The notes under the pieces are model-generated. The model saw only the letters and a program-made list of their open reading frames with translations. It did no database searches and had not been told where the DNA came from. A stretch of 64,000 nt of DNA from NCBI RefSeq assembly GCF_026914265.1, contig NC_069132.1, positions 33,350,932-33,414,931 of the forward strand, given 5' to 3'. The position numbers and the translations under genes are program-made. Of the stretch, positions 49,701 to 60,100 are shown in pieces. Every line of letters begins with the position of its first letter. The stretch's first letter is position 1. Origin of the DNA: Mya arenaria. Its lineage: Eukaryota > Mollusca > Bivalvia > Myida > Myidae.

Positions 49701-52700
49701 TATAAAGAAAAGCCGAGGATTGTAACGTCGTTAACCATTGACATTGGTATTTTCGGTATGCAAGAAAAAGTATTACGTGTATGCTGGACGGATGAAAAAA
49801 AACGAACCTCGGGCACGCTGCGTGGCCAGTAACTCGGCAAGTCTCGTTCCTGGCTTCCGCACTTGCTCTCTATAGTCGGATTTTTCCATCGGCCCCGCAT
49901 ACATGGGAAATATATTTATATTATAATTTATTATGTAGGGTTAAACATACTCCCTATGATTATGATAGACAACAGAGTATAGGCAACAGATAGTTTTGAT
50001 ATATAACACGTGTAATATCTTTTAGTGAGTGATGTCATAAATATCGTTGAATATGCGCGCTATTAGGTGACGTTTTAGATATAGAGCGTTGCATATAACC
50101 ACATTAGTATTTATGATAAAAATAAAAGATCATATTCGGCATGGCCATTCATTACGAAATCTATCCAACTCGATGGCATTTTGATAGACTTGGCAAGAAT
50201 CGTTTTTTATAAATTTAAGAAATATTTGTTAAATGAATATCATACTGCATGTCCACTCATATAATATCCACTTTTTGTAGGAGCTCGAGTCCTTTTAGCA
50301 TGTAGAGATCTGACGCGAGCACAGAAAGCTGCCAGTGATATCATCAACAGCACGGGAAACACGAACGTCGTGGTATACAAGTTGGACCTTTCCTCCCTCA
50401 AGTCCGTCCGAGAATGTGCCGAAGAGGTGAAGAAAAATGAGCAGAGACTTGACATTCTGATCAACAACGCAGGTAGATCTATGGAAATGAATGACGTTTT
50501 ATAAGCTATTCGTTCTTATAGACACAATTCGTGCAAAAGAAAGCCGCATAATACAAGCTGAACTAAAGACGTTTTACTACACACTCCTTCAAACTTCAAA
50601 TAACTATACTAGTTAAACATCTATATTGACATTAATTAGTAAGGTACTTACTAGAATCAGTTCGTTATGAACGTTTTTTTCCAGGTGTGATGTGGACCCC
50701 ACAGTGGAAGACGGAGGATGGGTTTGACATGCAGATGGGGACGAACCACCTCGGACATTTCCTTCTCACTAACTTACTGCTCGATCTGGTGAAAAAGTCA
50801 GCGCCAAGTCGCATTGTTACTGTCTCATCTCTTGGTCATAGACGTATGTTCATTGTATATAAATTCTAACTTTACATAGGTCAAAACCCGTTGGCAGATA
50901 TCGCTTGGTTCGATTTCCTCGTTGGCTCCTTCGTTGTATATAAATTCTAACTTTACATACGGTCAAAACCCGTTGGCAGATATCGCTTGGTTCGATTTCC
51001 TCGTTGGCTCCTTCATTGTATATAAATTCTAACTTTACATACGGTCAAAACCCGTTGGCAGATATCGCTTGGTTCGATTTCCTCGTTGGCTCCTTCATTG
51101 TATATAACTTCTAACTTTACATACGGTCAAAACCCGTTGGCACGATATCGCTTGGTTCGATTTCCTCGTTGGCTCCTTCATTGTATATAAATTCTAACTT
51201 TACATAGGTCAAAACCCGTTGGCACGATATCGCTTGGTTCGATTTCCTCGTTGGCTCCTTCATTGTATATAAATTCTAACTTTACATAGGTCAAAACCCG
51301 TTGGCACGATATCGCTTGGTTCGATTTCCTCGTTGGCTCCTTCATTGTATATAAATTCTAACTTTACATAGGTCAAAACCCGTTGGCACGATATCGCTTG
51401 GTTCGATTTCCTCGTTGGCTCCTTCATTGTATATAAATTCTAACTTTACATACGGTCAAAACCCGTTGGCACGATATCGCTTGGTTCGATTTCCTCGTTG
51501 GCTCCTTCATTGTATATAAATTCTAACTTTACATAGGTCAAAACCCGTTGGCACGATATCGCTTGGTTCGATTTCCTCGTTCGCTCCTTCATTGTATATA
51601 AATTCTAACTTTACATAGGTCAAAACCCGTTGGCACGATATCGCTTGGTTCGATTTCCTCGTTGGCTCCTTCATTGTATATAAATTCTAACTTTACATAC
51701 GGTCAAAACCCGTTGGCACGATATCGCTTGGTTCGATTTCCTCGTTGGCTCCTTCATTGTATATAAATTCTAACTTTACATACGGTCAAAACCCGTTGGC
51801 ACGATATCGCTTGGTTCGATTTCCTCGTTGGCTCCTTCATTGTATATAAATTTTAACTTTACATACGGTCAAAACCCGTTGGCACGATATCGCTTGGTTT
51901 GATTTCCTCGTTGGCTCCTTCATTGTATATAAATTTTAACTTTACATACGGTCAAAACCCGTTGGCACGATATCGCTTGGTTTGATTTCCTCGTTGGCTC
52001 CTTCATTGTATATAAATTTTAACTTTACATACGGCCAAAACCCGTTGGCACGATATCGCTTGGTTCGATTTCCTCGTTGGCTCCACCTTAATGTAAAGGA
52101 CCGTTTTTCCCTCTATGGTAGCATTCTCGCTCTGCTCGATATTTGCGAGGCTCGAAGTATTTTTGCCGGTCCATGAGATATCAAGCCAACAGGTTTAGAC
52201 TATAACTAAGTATGTGTTGAGAAGCACTGATTTTGAACAAAGAACGTGTATACATACGCGTTTAAGGGTGTTTTGGAGCTCGTTATACAAATTGTCTATC
52301 ATGACACGATCAGAAAAATCTCTATAGATTTGACTGGTAGCGAGAACACAATAGTTTGACTAAAATTGCAATACAGCTGTAAAACTAATTTTAAGAACAT
52401 TTGTTGTATAATAGGTTCTATGCATTTTACTGAACATTTCTGAATCATAAATTACAGGACTCATTTCCATTTTTAAGTCAAGTATGTGTTCCTTTCAGAC
52501 AATTTTGTCTATGAAGGACAACAACGAATTCTGTCTGTTTTGTGCATGTAATCCCTTGTATTTTACTTTTCAGGCGCCAACTTAAATCTTGAGGATATCA
52601 ATTGTGCGAAGTCATTCAGCACCGTGACAGCGTACGCTAACAGCAAACTGGCCAACATCCTCTTCACAAGAGAACTTGCCAAACGACTTGAAGGTATTCT

Positions 52701-52852
52701 ATTTAAGCAGCAAACGTCTTACCGGCAGTGTCTGATGAAAATGACAGTTATTTACCACAGAAACAAATATTCAATATAAATTTTGATCGGGTATTCACTG
52801 GAAGAACGTACGTATTTCGTTGTAAATAAACATCTTATCCAAATATTGTATA

Positions 52853-52888
<36 letters not shown>

Positions 52889-54490
52889 TGTAATTTATCC
52901 TATATACTAATATAGTATTTATTTTTTATTTGAATTTTATCATTTCTAAAATGAAATTTCTCTTTGGTAAAACTGTTAGTAATATACTATATTGCTAAGG
53001 TGAAAATATGTTGTTTTAGCAGAAGCCTTGCCTATAAAGGAACATATACATGAAGTCGTCACATTGGTATATGAAGTAGAGAAGTAGAGTTGCTTAAAGA
53101 AACTATTATATAAAGTCACGCTACTATTTGTTTTTATTGCAAATGGTGGTAACGCAAGAATGTATCTTGAAACTTCCCATTGAAGGTACCAACGTCACTG
53201 CTGTCAGCTTACATCCCGGCGCTATTGCATCGGAGCTTGGGCGCCATATTGAAGATAGAAACCTGGTATCTCGACTTCTAGCAAAGGTCTTGTACTACCC
53301 ATTCCTGAAGCATCTGATAAAAACACCCACAGCAGGGGCACAGACGACACTCTACTGCGCTCTTGATCCAGACGTAGAAAACCATCCAGGAAAATATTTC
53401 AGGTACATGCAATGCAGAAAAATGAAAAATGAGATAACTTTTTCAAACAAGTTAGTCTAGACCTTTATGGGGTTGCGTTTAGGGCCAATGGGGTCAAGGT
53501 CCAGGTTACTGATAATAAAAATAGGAAAACGGTTGAAACTGAATAACTTTAGTTAGGGTTGACGTATTTTGACTAAACTTGTTATTTAGGAAGTGGTTGT
53601 GCAGACCTTTCATGGAATTACGCTTTGGGGCATTGGGTTTAAGGTCAGACCAAACAAAATGGTTTGGTTAGGGTTTTGTCCTTTTAAATAGAGGTAGGAT
53701 AGGTAGGCTTTTTATTTTTATTTTTTATTTGGCTTTATATAAGAACGTTAGTGCCTTCATTGGAGAATGGTGTAAAAGTAATATTCAGTATAAAACTTCA
53801 AACTGCATATTTAAAACTCACACTTAAAAAAATATAGATTCAAGAGATTGTGTTGGGGGTCCCTAGGGCCAAGGTCACTGTTACTAAAACTCGAAAAATG
53901 GCTAGAACTGCATAACTTAGTTACAGTTGACATATCTTGACTAAACTTGGTATTAAGAAGAGTTTATGGAGACTTTTCATGGGTCTGCGTTTGTGATCCT
54001 GCTTCAAAAAATGGACCCGAATAACTTTAGTTAGGGTTGACATATCTAAACTTAGTTTTTAGGAAGTGTTTATGGAGGCCTTCCCTGGGATTGCGTTTAG
54101 GGCCCCTGTGGTCAAGGCCACTGTACTAAAATAGAAAAACGACTGAAACTGAATATCACAGAGAAGGCTGAAGTTCATCTGTCAATCGGTGAAAACCTGG
54201 TTTCGTCACATTGCGGTGTTTCTTGTTATGAAATAATCAACAAAAAGACATAATGCTTTTGTTCACTTTACATCTTTAGAATGTCTGGCGTAGCTATTTC
54301 TCAAAGTTTGTCCAATGATTACCTGCTTTGCTTCTTATTATAGGACACAATACATCGGAATAGTTTAAACATTTTATTTTATTTCTACAGTGACTGTGCT
54401 GTCAAAGAGCCAACAAAAGCTGGACAAGATGACGTCATGGCCTCCAAACTGTGGGCACTCTCAGAAAAACTCACGGGCCTTAAGAAGTAA
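46778..54490 (+). CDS. Retinol-dehydrogenase-like short-chain dehydrogenase/reductase (RDH11-14 type), paralogue A, complete, 332 aa
   Basis: Seven exons: 46778-46847, 49382-49522, 50281-50472, 50685-50843, 52574-52693, 53186-53402, 54391-54490. They sum to 999 nt, exactly 333 codons. An in-frame ATG 48 bp upstream (46,730) could lengthen the N terminus. The protein begins [13 protein letters not shown], followed by a probable membrane anchor ([15 protein letters not shown]). The Rossmann motif TGANTGIG is at 53-60, NNAG at about 132-135, the catalytic Ser at about 184 (VTVSSLGHR), and Y208/K212 in [20 protein letters not shown] motif follows, and the C terminus is [12 protein letters not shown]11-14-type enzymes reduce retinal or other aldehydes with NADPH at membranes; the true substrate is unknown. 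It shares a short upstream region with KIFBP and has a tandem paralogue at 57.1 kb. Confidence 0.95.
46848..48350 (+). other. First intron of SDR paralogue A, left part
   Basis: No exon is seen. A short sequence around GGATCTGGGATACATTTCAC (about 46,959) is echoed near 47,967 and, in the paralogue's first intron, near 57,630. This suggests intron sequence that was duplicated along with the gene. Confidence 0.45.
48351..48652. mobile_element. TTAA-flanked MITE, family 2 (302 bp)
   Basis: Starts TTAAAGGGACTAGACACC and ends GGTGTCTAGTCCCTTTAA: an 18-bp perfect terminal inverted repeat flanked by TTAA. It is non-coding and sits in intron 1 of SDR paralogue A. The intact ends suggest recent activity. 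Confidence 0.9.
48755..49275. repeat. GC-rich 37-bp minisatellite
   Basis: Units contain GTCGGCGTTATCGGCGTCAC then GAGCGACTTTGCTCGTC or GGGTCACTTTGTCCGTC. TTATCGGCGT recurs at 48,811, 48,848 and 48,885 (37-bp period), about 14 copies. Because 37 is not a multiple of three, each plus-strand frame cycles through the same three phases and stays open, giving Arg/Ser-rich pseudo-proteins. It lies immediately left of a degenerate copy of exon 2. Confidence 0.95.
49281..49346 (+). pseudogene. Degenerate partial copy of SDR exon 2
   Basis: CACCATCCGACAGCATATGG and CAGCATATTAAAACTTGCAG then GCAAAACTGT match the first half of the real exon at 49,382-49,522 and lie 114 bp upstream of it. The copy stops at the same AAAACTGT point as the duplicated half-exons of paralogue B. 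Its acceptor region has been replaced by the end of the 37-bp array. Confidence 0.8.
50854..52095. repeat. 82-bp minisatellite in SDR intron 4 (about 15 copies)
   Basis: Units contain TATAAATTCTAACTTTACAT, then GGTCAAAACCCGTTGGCA, then CGATATCGCTTGGTTCGATT and TCCTCGTTGGCTCCTTCATT. The first unit begins about 10 bp after the exon-4 donor at 50,843, so the array is an expansion of the intron's own 5' end. Units are about 81-83 bp and very similar, suggesting recent growth. Confidence 0.95.
52857..52885. repeat. (TA)n microsatellite
   Basis: Uninterrupted TA dinucleotides in SDR intron 5. Confidence 0.95.
53480..54170. repeat. Diverged dispersed repeats in SDR intron 6
   Basis: ACTTTAGTTAGGGTTGAC followed by TTTGACTAAACTTG, GGAAGTG and a CATGGAATTACGC-like phrase recurs near 53,547, 53,915 and 54,022. 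The copies are old. Confidence 0.65.
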
Positions 54491-56304
54491 ATGTGCTCCA
54501 GTTTTTGAAACAGTATTGAAGCAAGCCTATTCCATTGAAGGGAAAATATACACTGATACAAATGTGTGAAAACAAGGACAATCAAATATCAATGTACTTA
54601 TTGGAGCATGCATCTGTTCCAAACCATTTCTGTACATTTCATTTACACACAACTATGCAATTTGTTATGAATTCATGCTGCTAATAGACATGTAGATAGT
54701 ATACAGTGTATTTAGTTTGGGTGTACAATTAAAAAAATAGGTTTCCAATTAATGCATTACATATGAACTGTAGTGTTACACAGGAACTGCTAACCCTTAC
54801 CATAATTGAACGTAAACTGCATACTTAAATCAGGAATATTTACCTTGTAAAGCTCAGGCAGCAATTTCTCAAAACATCTTAAGTCCCTGCTAACAGTATT
54901 AAGCTAAGCTAGCTATTTTTTTGTTTTTCAATAATTTGTGTTAATATTTACTTTTTTAAGAGTTTTTATATTTTTATACTTTAGATAGGAATTATCTGTA
55001 TGATAATCACTATAAACCATTTTTAATTTATAAAAATTCAATTTAAGTATGTATTTCAGCTAATTTACTTGGGGCTTGATGGCTTAGAATGTATTACATT
55101 TGTATTGTATGCCTTTGTAGGGTCTTTATAAAAGTATTTATATGGAATATGGTGTTATAAAATATATATATATAAATATAAACTCACATGCGCCCAGGCC
55201 GGGAAGTCTAGGTGAGAACTAGTTCGCTAATTACTGCGCCAACTGGACAACCAAAACGTTATTTCAATGTATGTTGGATGAACATTCGTATTAAAAACAA
55301 CACACATCAATAATCATGAAACTAGAAATGCTGTTTTAGAAGCCTGGTGATTGGGTGCACCTTGAAGACATGTTGTCTAAGATCAACATCGGAAGGTTAT
55401 TACGGGGAAATCAAAGGGTGCTGTAAAAGTAGAAGAAAGTTGCACATTTAATTAAATTCCATCCAGTAAGGCCAAAGTTATAGTTAGGATCGACTGCTGT
55501 TGAAGAAAACCAAAGTACGAGAGGAGAAAACAATCGGTCCAAGAGTTATTATTGTTGCTCAGTGAACACTAACATTGTCATATATGGATGTCCACAGTTT
55601 ATCAACTGAGTTTTCTTAAAATAAGTACTAAGGGAATAACTTCACGACAATATGACTAAGACTTATAATTCTTTAAGGGTCTCGTCCATGAATTATAGGG
55701 TAATCGATATATTAAATTGTGCGTGAATTATGAACAAAACGCTTGTTTCAAGAACAGAACATCAACTTCGACCGTTAATGTCAATACTTATTTGAAAATG
55801 TGCCGAAAATGCTTTATTTGCTGAAAAGCGTGATATAACGCTCTTTCCGAAATTTATATCTTTAAGACTTGTATAAACACCATTAAATCTGCGAGCGAGT
55901 CCCTTTTACTTATGCCGCGCACAGAAAAATGCCTTAATTGCCGAAAATCGTAATATGCCAGGTGACGCTATTGCCCGTTGGATTATAACACAACCTAAAA
56001 AATATGTGAGCAAGTCTCGTTGAGGTGCGCACAGCTTCACATTGCCATCTACCAACATTTTTTTAAATCCGTCTTGCGCTTTCTGAAGTATGCTTTAGTT
56101 TTAGAAATATATTGAAAATAATGTGCCTGTGGGAACATTGATAACAAATGTGTCTTTCCCTTCGTCGAATGGCCAGCCTCCCTTCTTCTTCCAATGGAAC
56201 TTCATGACCTCTCAGAGGCTGTATTCTCGAAGTTTGTTTCTGTACAAGTACTGTTCAAAACAACTTCAGTGAAACCGTTGAACGTGTAATAACGTGTATA
56301 TAAT
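54491..56304. other. 3' flank of SDR A and intergenic spacer
   Basis: AT-rich. ATTAAA near 54,728 could serve as a polyadenylation signal for SDR A. Apart from the SINE at 55,183 no gene is seen. A stretch near 55,790-56,030 has repeated GCCGAAAATG/GCCGAAAATC words and may be an old element. Confidence 0.4.
55183..55255 (-). mobile_element. tRNA-derived SINE head
   Basis: Reverse-complemented it reads GGTTGTCCAGTTGGCGCAGT, then AATTAGCGAACTAGTTCTCA, then a CCCGGCCTGGGCGCATGTGA tail. The A-box-like TGGCGCAGTAATTAGCG and the tail match a tRNA-derived repeat that I associate with molluscs; part of the B box is deleted. A TA-rich run abuts it on the left. Confidence 0.6.
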
Positions 56305-56376
56305 ACCGATGTCTTCATGCATTGCTAGTTATTTTAAAGCCGGTTGTATAAAATAACTAGCCATGAAGGCATCGGC
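56305..56376. repeat. Hairpin-forming palindrome
   Basis: CCGATGTCTTCATGCATTGC then TAGTTATTTTA is inverted as TAAAATAACTAGCCATGAAG then GCATCGG, with a loop of about 10 bases. Weaker inverted similarity (TGAACGTGTAATAACG versus CCGTTCAATAACC) extends outward, so this may be a small palindromic MITE. Confidence 0.65.
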
Positions 56377-57135
56377 GTAATCGTGGGGCCGTTCAATAAC
56401 CTGAGCTGCTAATGCGCTCCAGATTTTTGTCGTCCTCCTGAAGAAAATATAGACTGAGTATGAGTATTGCTGAATGTGTCTTAAAAAAATATGTGAGATA
56501 CAAAATCAGAGCTCATGCCCACGAACTTGATGGACAGCATTTAACTTGATATCATCTGGGTATTGCATTCATATCATGATGATGGTTCAATATCCTGTAT
56601 ATGAGAATTAGCTTTTGTACGTAAGAAATAAAAGCATTCTTAGCATATTCATTCGTTGCCATAAAACCATGTTGTTTTAAATTTTTAAGTAAATCTAAGT
56701 TTTTTCTCATATATAACTCGATCGTACGTGAAGTCCTATATAGCAGTATAAGCCACTGTTGAATCGAAACCGAAAGTAGAACTTTAGTTACACACAGGTA
56801 CCTGTTGTTTATCTTATTATATATATATGAACCCAAAATGGTTTAAATCAACATTTAAGAGACAAACAATGATTCAGAGGCCTATGTGATTACAGTATAA
56901 CTTGACAGGTACAGAAATGTCTGTGGTGCATTTTCGAAAGAAACGTAAGACCTTCTTTACAAAATATATATTATAAATATATGAACTTTGGCTTCCAGTT
57001 GACCATCATCAATCGTAACCACTCGGTCATCTCCGGTAAGTTCGGAAGATTACGGAACACTCTCCGAGTTCGCCGGATTTGACCGAGAATTAATGTCTTG
57101 ACCTACATGTATTGAATATGTCAACTGAAAGTACA

Positions 57136-60100
57136 ATGGAGGAATCTTCGCGTATTTCCAAGTTATTAGCGGATAATTGTACAGTCTTGACGTATGGAGT
57201 CATAGGAGGTAAGGTTTTACATATACTTATATTCTATGTATGCATTTTTTCATGGATTATTGGATATATAATACCAAAGTGACTTGGAGGGAATGTGCTG
57301 AATTTTGACCTCTACAAAATTTAGTGACATTTTACCTAAAATAAACCTAATATATATATTTTTTTCTTCAGATTCATCAAAGGGGTCACTCATACCAACT
57401 ATCTAGCATAAATAACTATGAATTACGGCACTTTCACAAAGTCAGAAAATCTCGATTTGTCTATTTAGAAAAAAATATATTTTAGGTTTATTTTAGGTAA
57501 AATGTCACTAAATTTTGTAGAGGTCAAAATTTAGCACATTCCCTCCAAGTCACTGTGTATAATACAGCTAGCACGTGCATGCTTGCAGAGTGCAGGTATG
57601 AGTTTTATTATCTGTTTAGATGTCACAGGATCTGGGATAGTGACAATGTTTTGGTCAATCTGGACTATATCTTAATGCAACTGTTGTAAAAAAAAAAGTT
57701 TTCTTCCTTATTTACATTTTGGTCACAACATCAAATTATGTAAGGAGTACAAAACCTTTAAACACATCATTTTACATGATACGAATAGCTTTTTGAGCTC
57801 GAATAGCTTTTTGAGCTCGTCCTACTGTACACATGTGAATTTATGTTAAGTGTTTAATGCATGGAACAAAGATTGAAATAAAGTGTTTGTGATCATGACA
57901 AGTCGGAAGTGTTCATTGCACACCTTAAACTGTTAAAATATATGTAAAACATTTTTTTTTCATAATAAAAGTTTGACCGGGAGTTTGTTTCCATCCTGTT
58001 ACCGGGTCAACGCTTGTTATATATAATTGTAATTATTTTTCATATCTCCTTGCGATTTCCTTAAACTGATGCAAACATTTGTTCTTCTTATTTTCAACAG
58101 AATGACATACATTCGATTAATTTTGATTATCACCTGTAGGATTTATCAGGAAAATCAGTCGCCAAGAAAGCGGTCAGGAAAAGTGGTCCGGTGGCCAAGA
58201 AAGGGGTGGGCACACCTTTATGTTCCGTCCTGCAATGGGGTACGAAATGGAACAAGATTTGAAAAGAATCTTCTTCTTTCGGATGTCATATTTTACATGC
58301 TATATTATTTTCCCTCTTTAAAGGCCTGGTTTAAGCCTTCTTGAAGCCCCCCCCCCCCTTAAATCCGTGTATAGTACACAACTTACATTCAATATTATTT
58401 TCCCCCTTTAACCACATAGAGGGCAGTTTTCACTTGCGGATTTAAAGGGGGGCGAACCCGACACGCGCCCCCTCTAGAATCGTCAAGGTTTGCTTTTAAT
58501 TTTAATATGGGAGAAAAAAGTAATACGCTAAAAATGAAACATTTCTCACTACAAATTGTTAAAATTTCTTATGTGAGTAACCTCAAACCCCATGCTAATA
58601 GTTTATGCCATATTTTAAAAGTTTGCTCTATGAGTTACTCCCCCTCTAACGTCAATTGCTGGATCAGACCCTGGTTTTAATGAATGAAAAATTTACGAAG
58701 AATCTTCCGTCCTGTTTCTCCTGATAAAATAGTCAAATGCATAATATTTTATTTAGTACCTGTTATGAAGTAAGCATTCACCTTGATACATGACTACAAT
58801 TTATGGTTGTATACTATTACAAGATATCGACCCTGTTACTGGACAGTTATTCTGTCATTTAAATTTATTTCCTTACACGCACAATAAATATGTATCCCAA
58901 CTTAAAAATGTATTGCAAAAAAGTTGACTGCGAAGAAATGTATTTATATATGGCATTTTCATCTCGACCACTGTCATGTAAACGGGGTCTCCCATATGGT
59001 CAGTCGCTGTCATGTAAACGGGGTATCCCATATGGTCAGTCCCTGTCATGTGAACGGGGCATCCCATATGGTCAGTCGCTGTCATGTAAACGGGGTATCC
59101 CATATGGTCAGTCCCTGTCATGTAAACGGGGTATCCCATATGGTCAGTCGCTGTCATACAAACGGGGTATCCCATATGGTCAGTCGCTGTCGTGTAAACG
59201 GGATATCCCATATGGTCAGTCCCTGTCATGTAAACGGGGTCAGTCCCTGCCCAATGCTTTCTTGTCATTGTTAAAGGTACTTTTTATTCCATCTTCAATG
59301 TAAAATGTAAACGTGAATACATGTGAACAAATGAAATAAACATGACTATGTATAATATTAGCATGTAGAGATTTTTAGAAGGTATTAATAGATATCTCAT
59401 GTTTTTATATCAAAATGAAAAAAAAAAACATCTGAAAATTGTAACTTCGAACGCATATGTGTAATAAAAATAGCATTTTTTCGGCTATGATGAGTATATC
59501 TGTCATTTTTCCTTGGTGTTCAGAATTTACACCCATCAAGAGAGAGCAGCCATTTTGGGACGCGTACAAATCCATGCGTGGCCACCCTGCAGTAGCCCCC
59601 ATTTCATCGAACAAACGTCCAACGGAGCATGGCCGGGGGCGTCCTGAAGCCCGTATTTCTGTTTAAGGTCAAACGTCGTCAGTATTTTTCCTGTCATCGC
59701 CATTACGTCAGGGTCATTGGCAAGGGCTGCAATACATTGTCCAGCAAATTCTGGAGTTTCGCCTTTTTGCAACATTTCTAACCATTTCTTCCTACCTTGG
59801 AACCCTTCTGGAACATCATTATCGGCCGCGTCGTCTCCATATTTATTTAGAAGGGTTTCCGTGCTGACGGCACCGGCCATAGACTAACAAAAGCGACGTT
59901 TTTGTTAAATAGTTCAAAGCCCCAGTCAGCGGCCATGCGATCGCACGCCTCCTTGCCTATTCCATAAGCGGAGTTCAAAATATATCGTAGTCCGCCAACA
60001 GAAGAGATATTCACTATCAGTCCTTGTTTTCTTGGAACCATTAGCCGGGAAGCGAGCACAGAACAAATATAATGATTCCGTAGGCCGACGTTGTTGACAG

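Noticed and set aside
58873-59303. Repeat protein frames ([10 protein letters not shown] type and overlapping frames)
   Set aside because: Product of the 36-bp minisatellite, open on both strands; no supporting signals.
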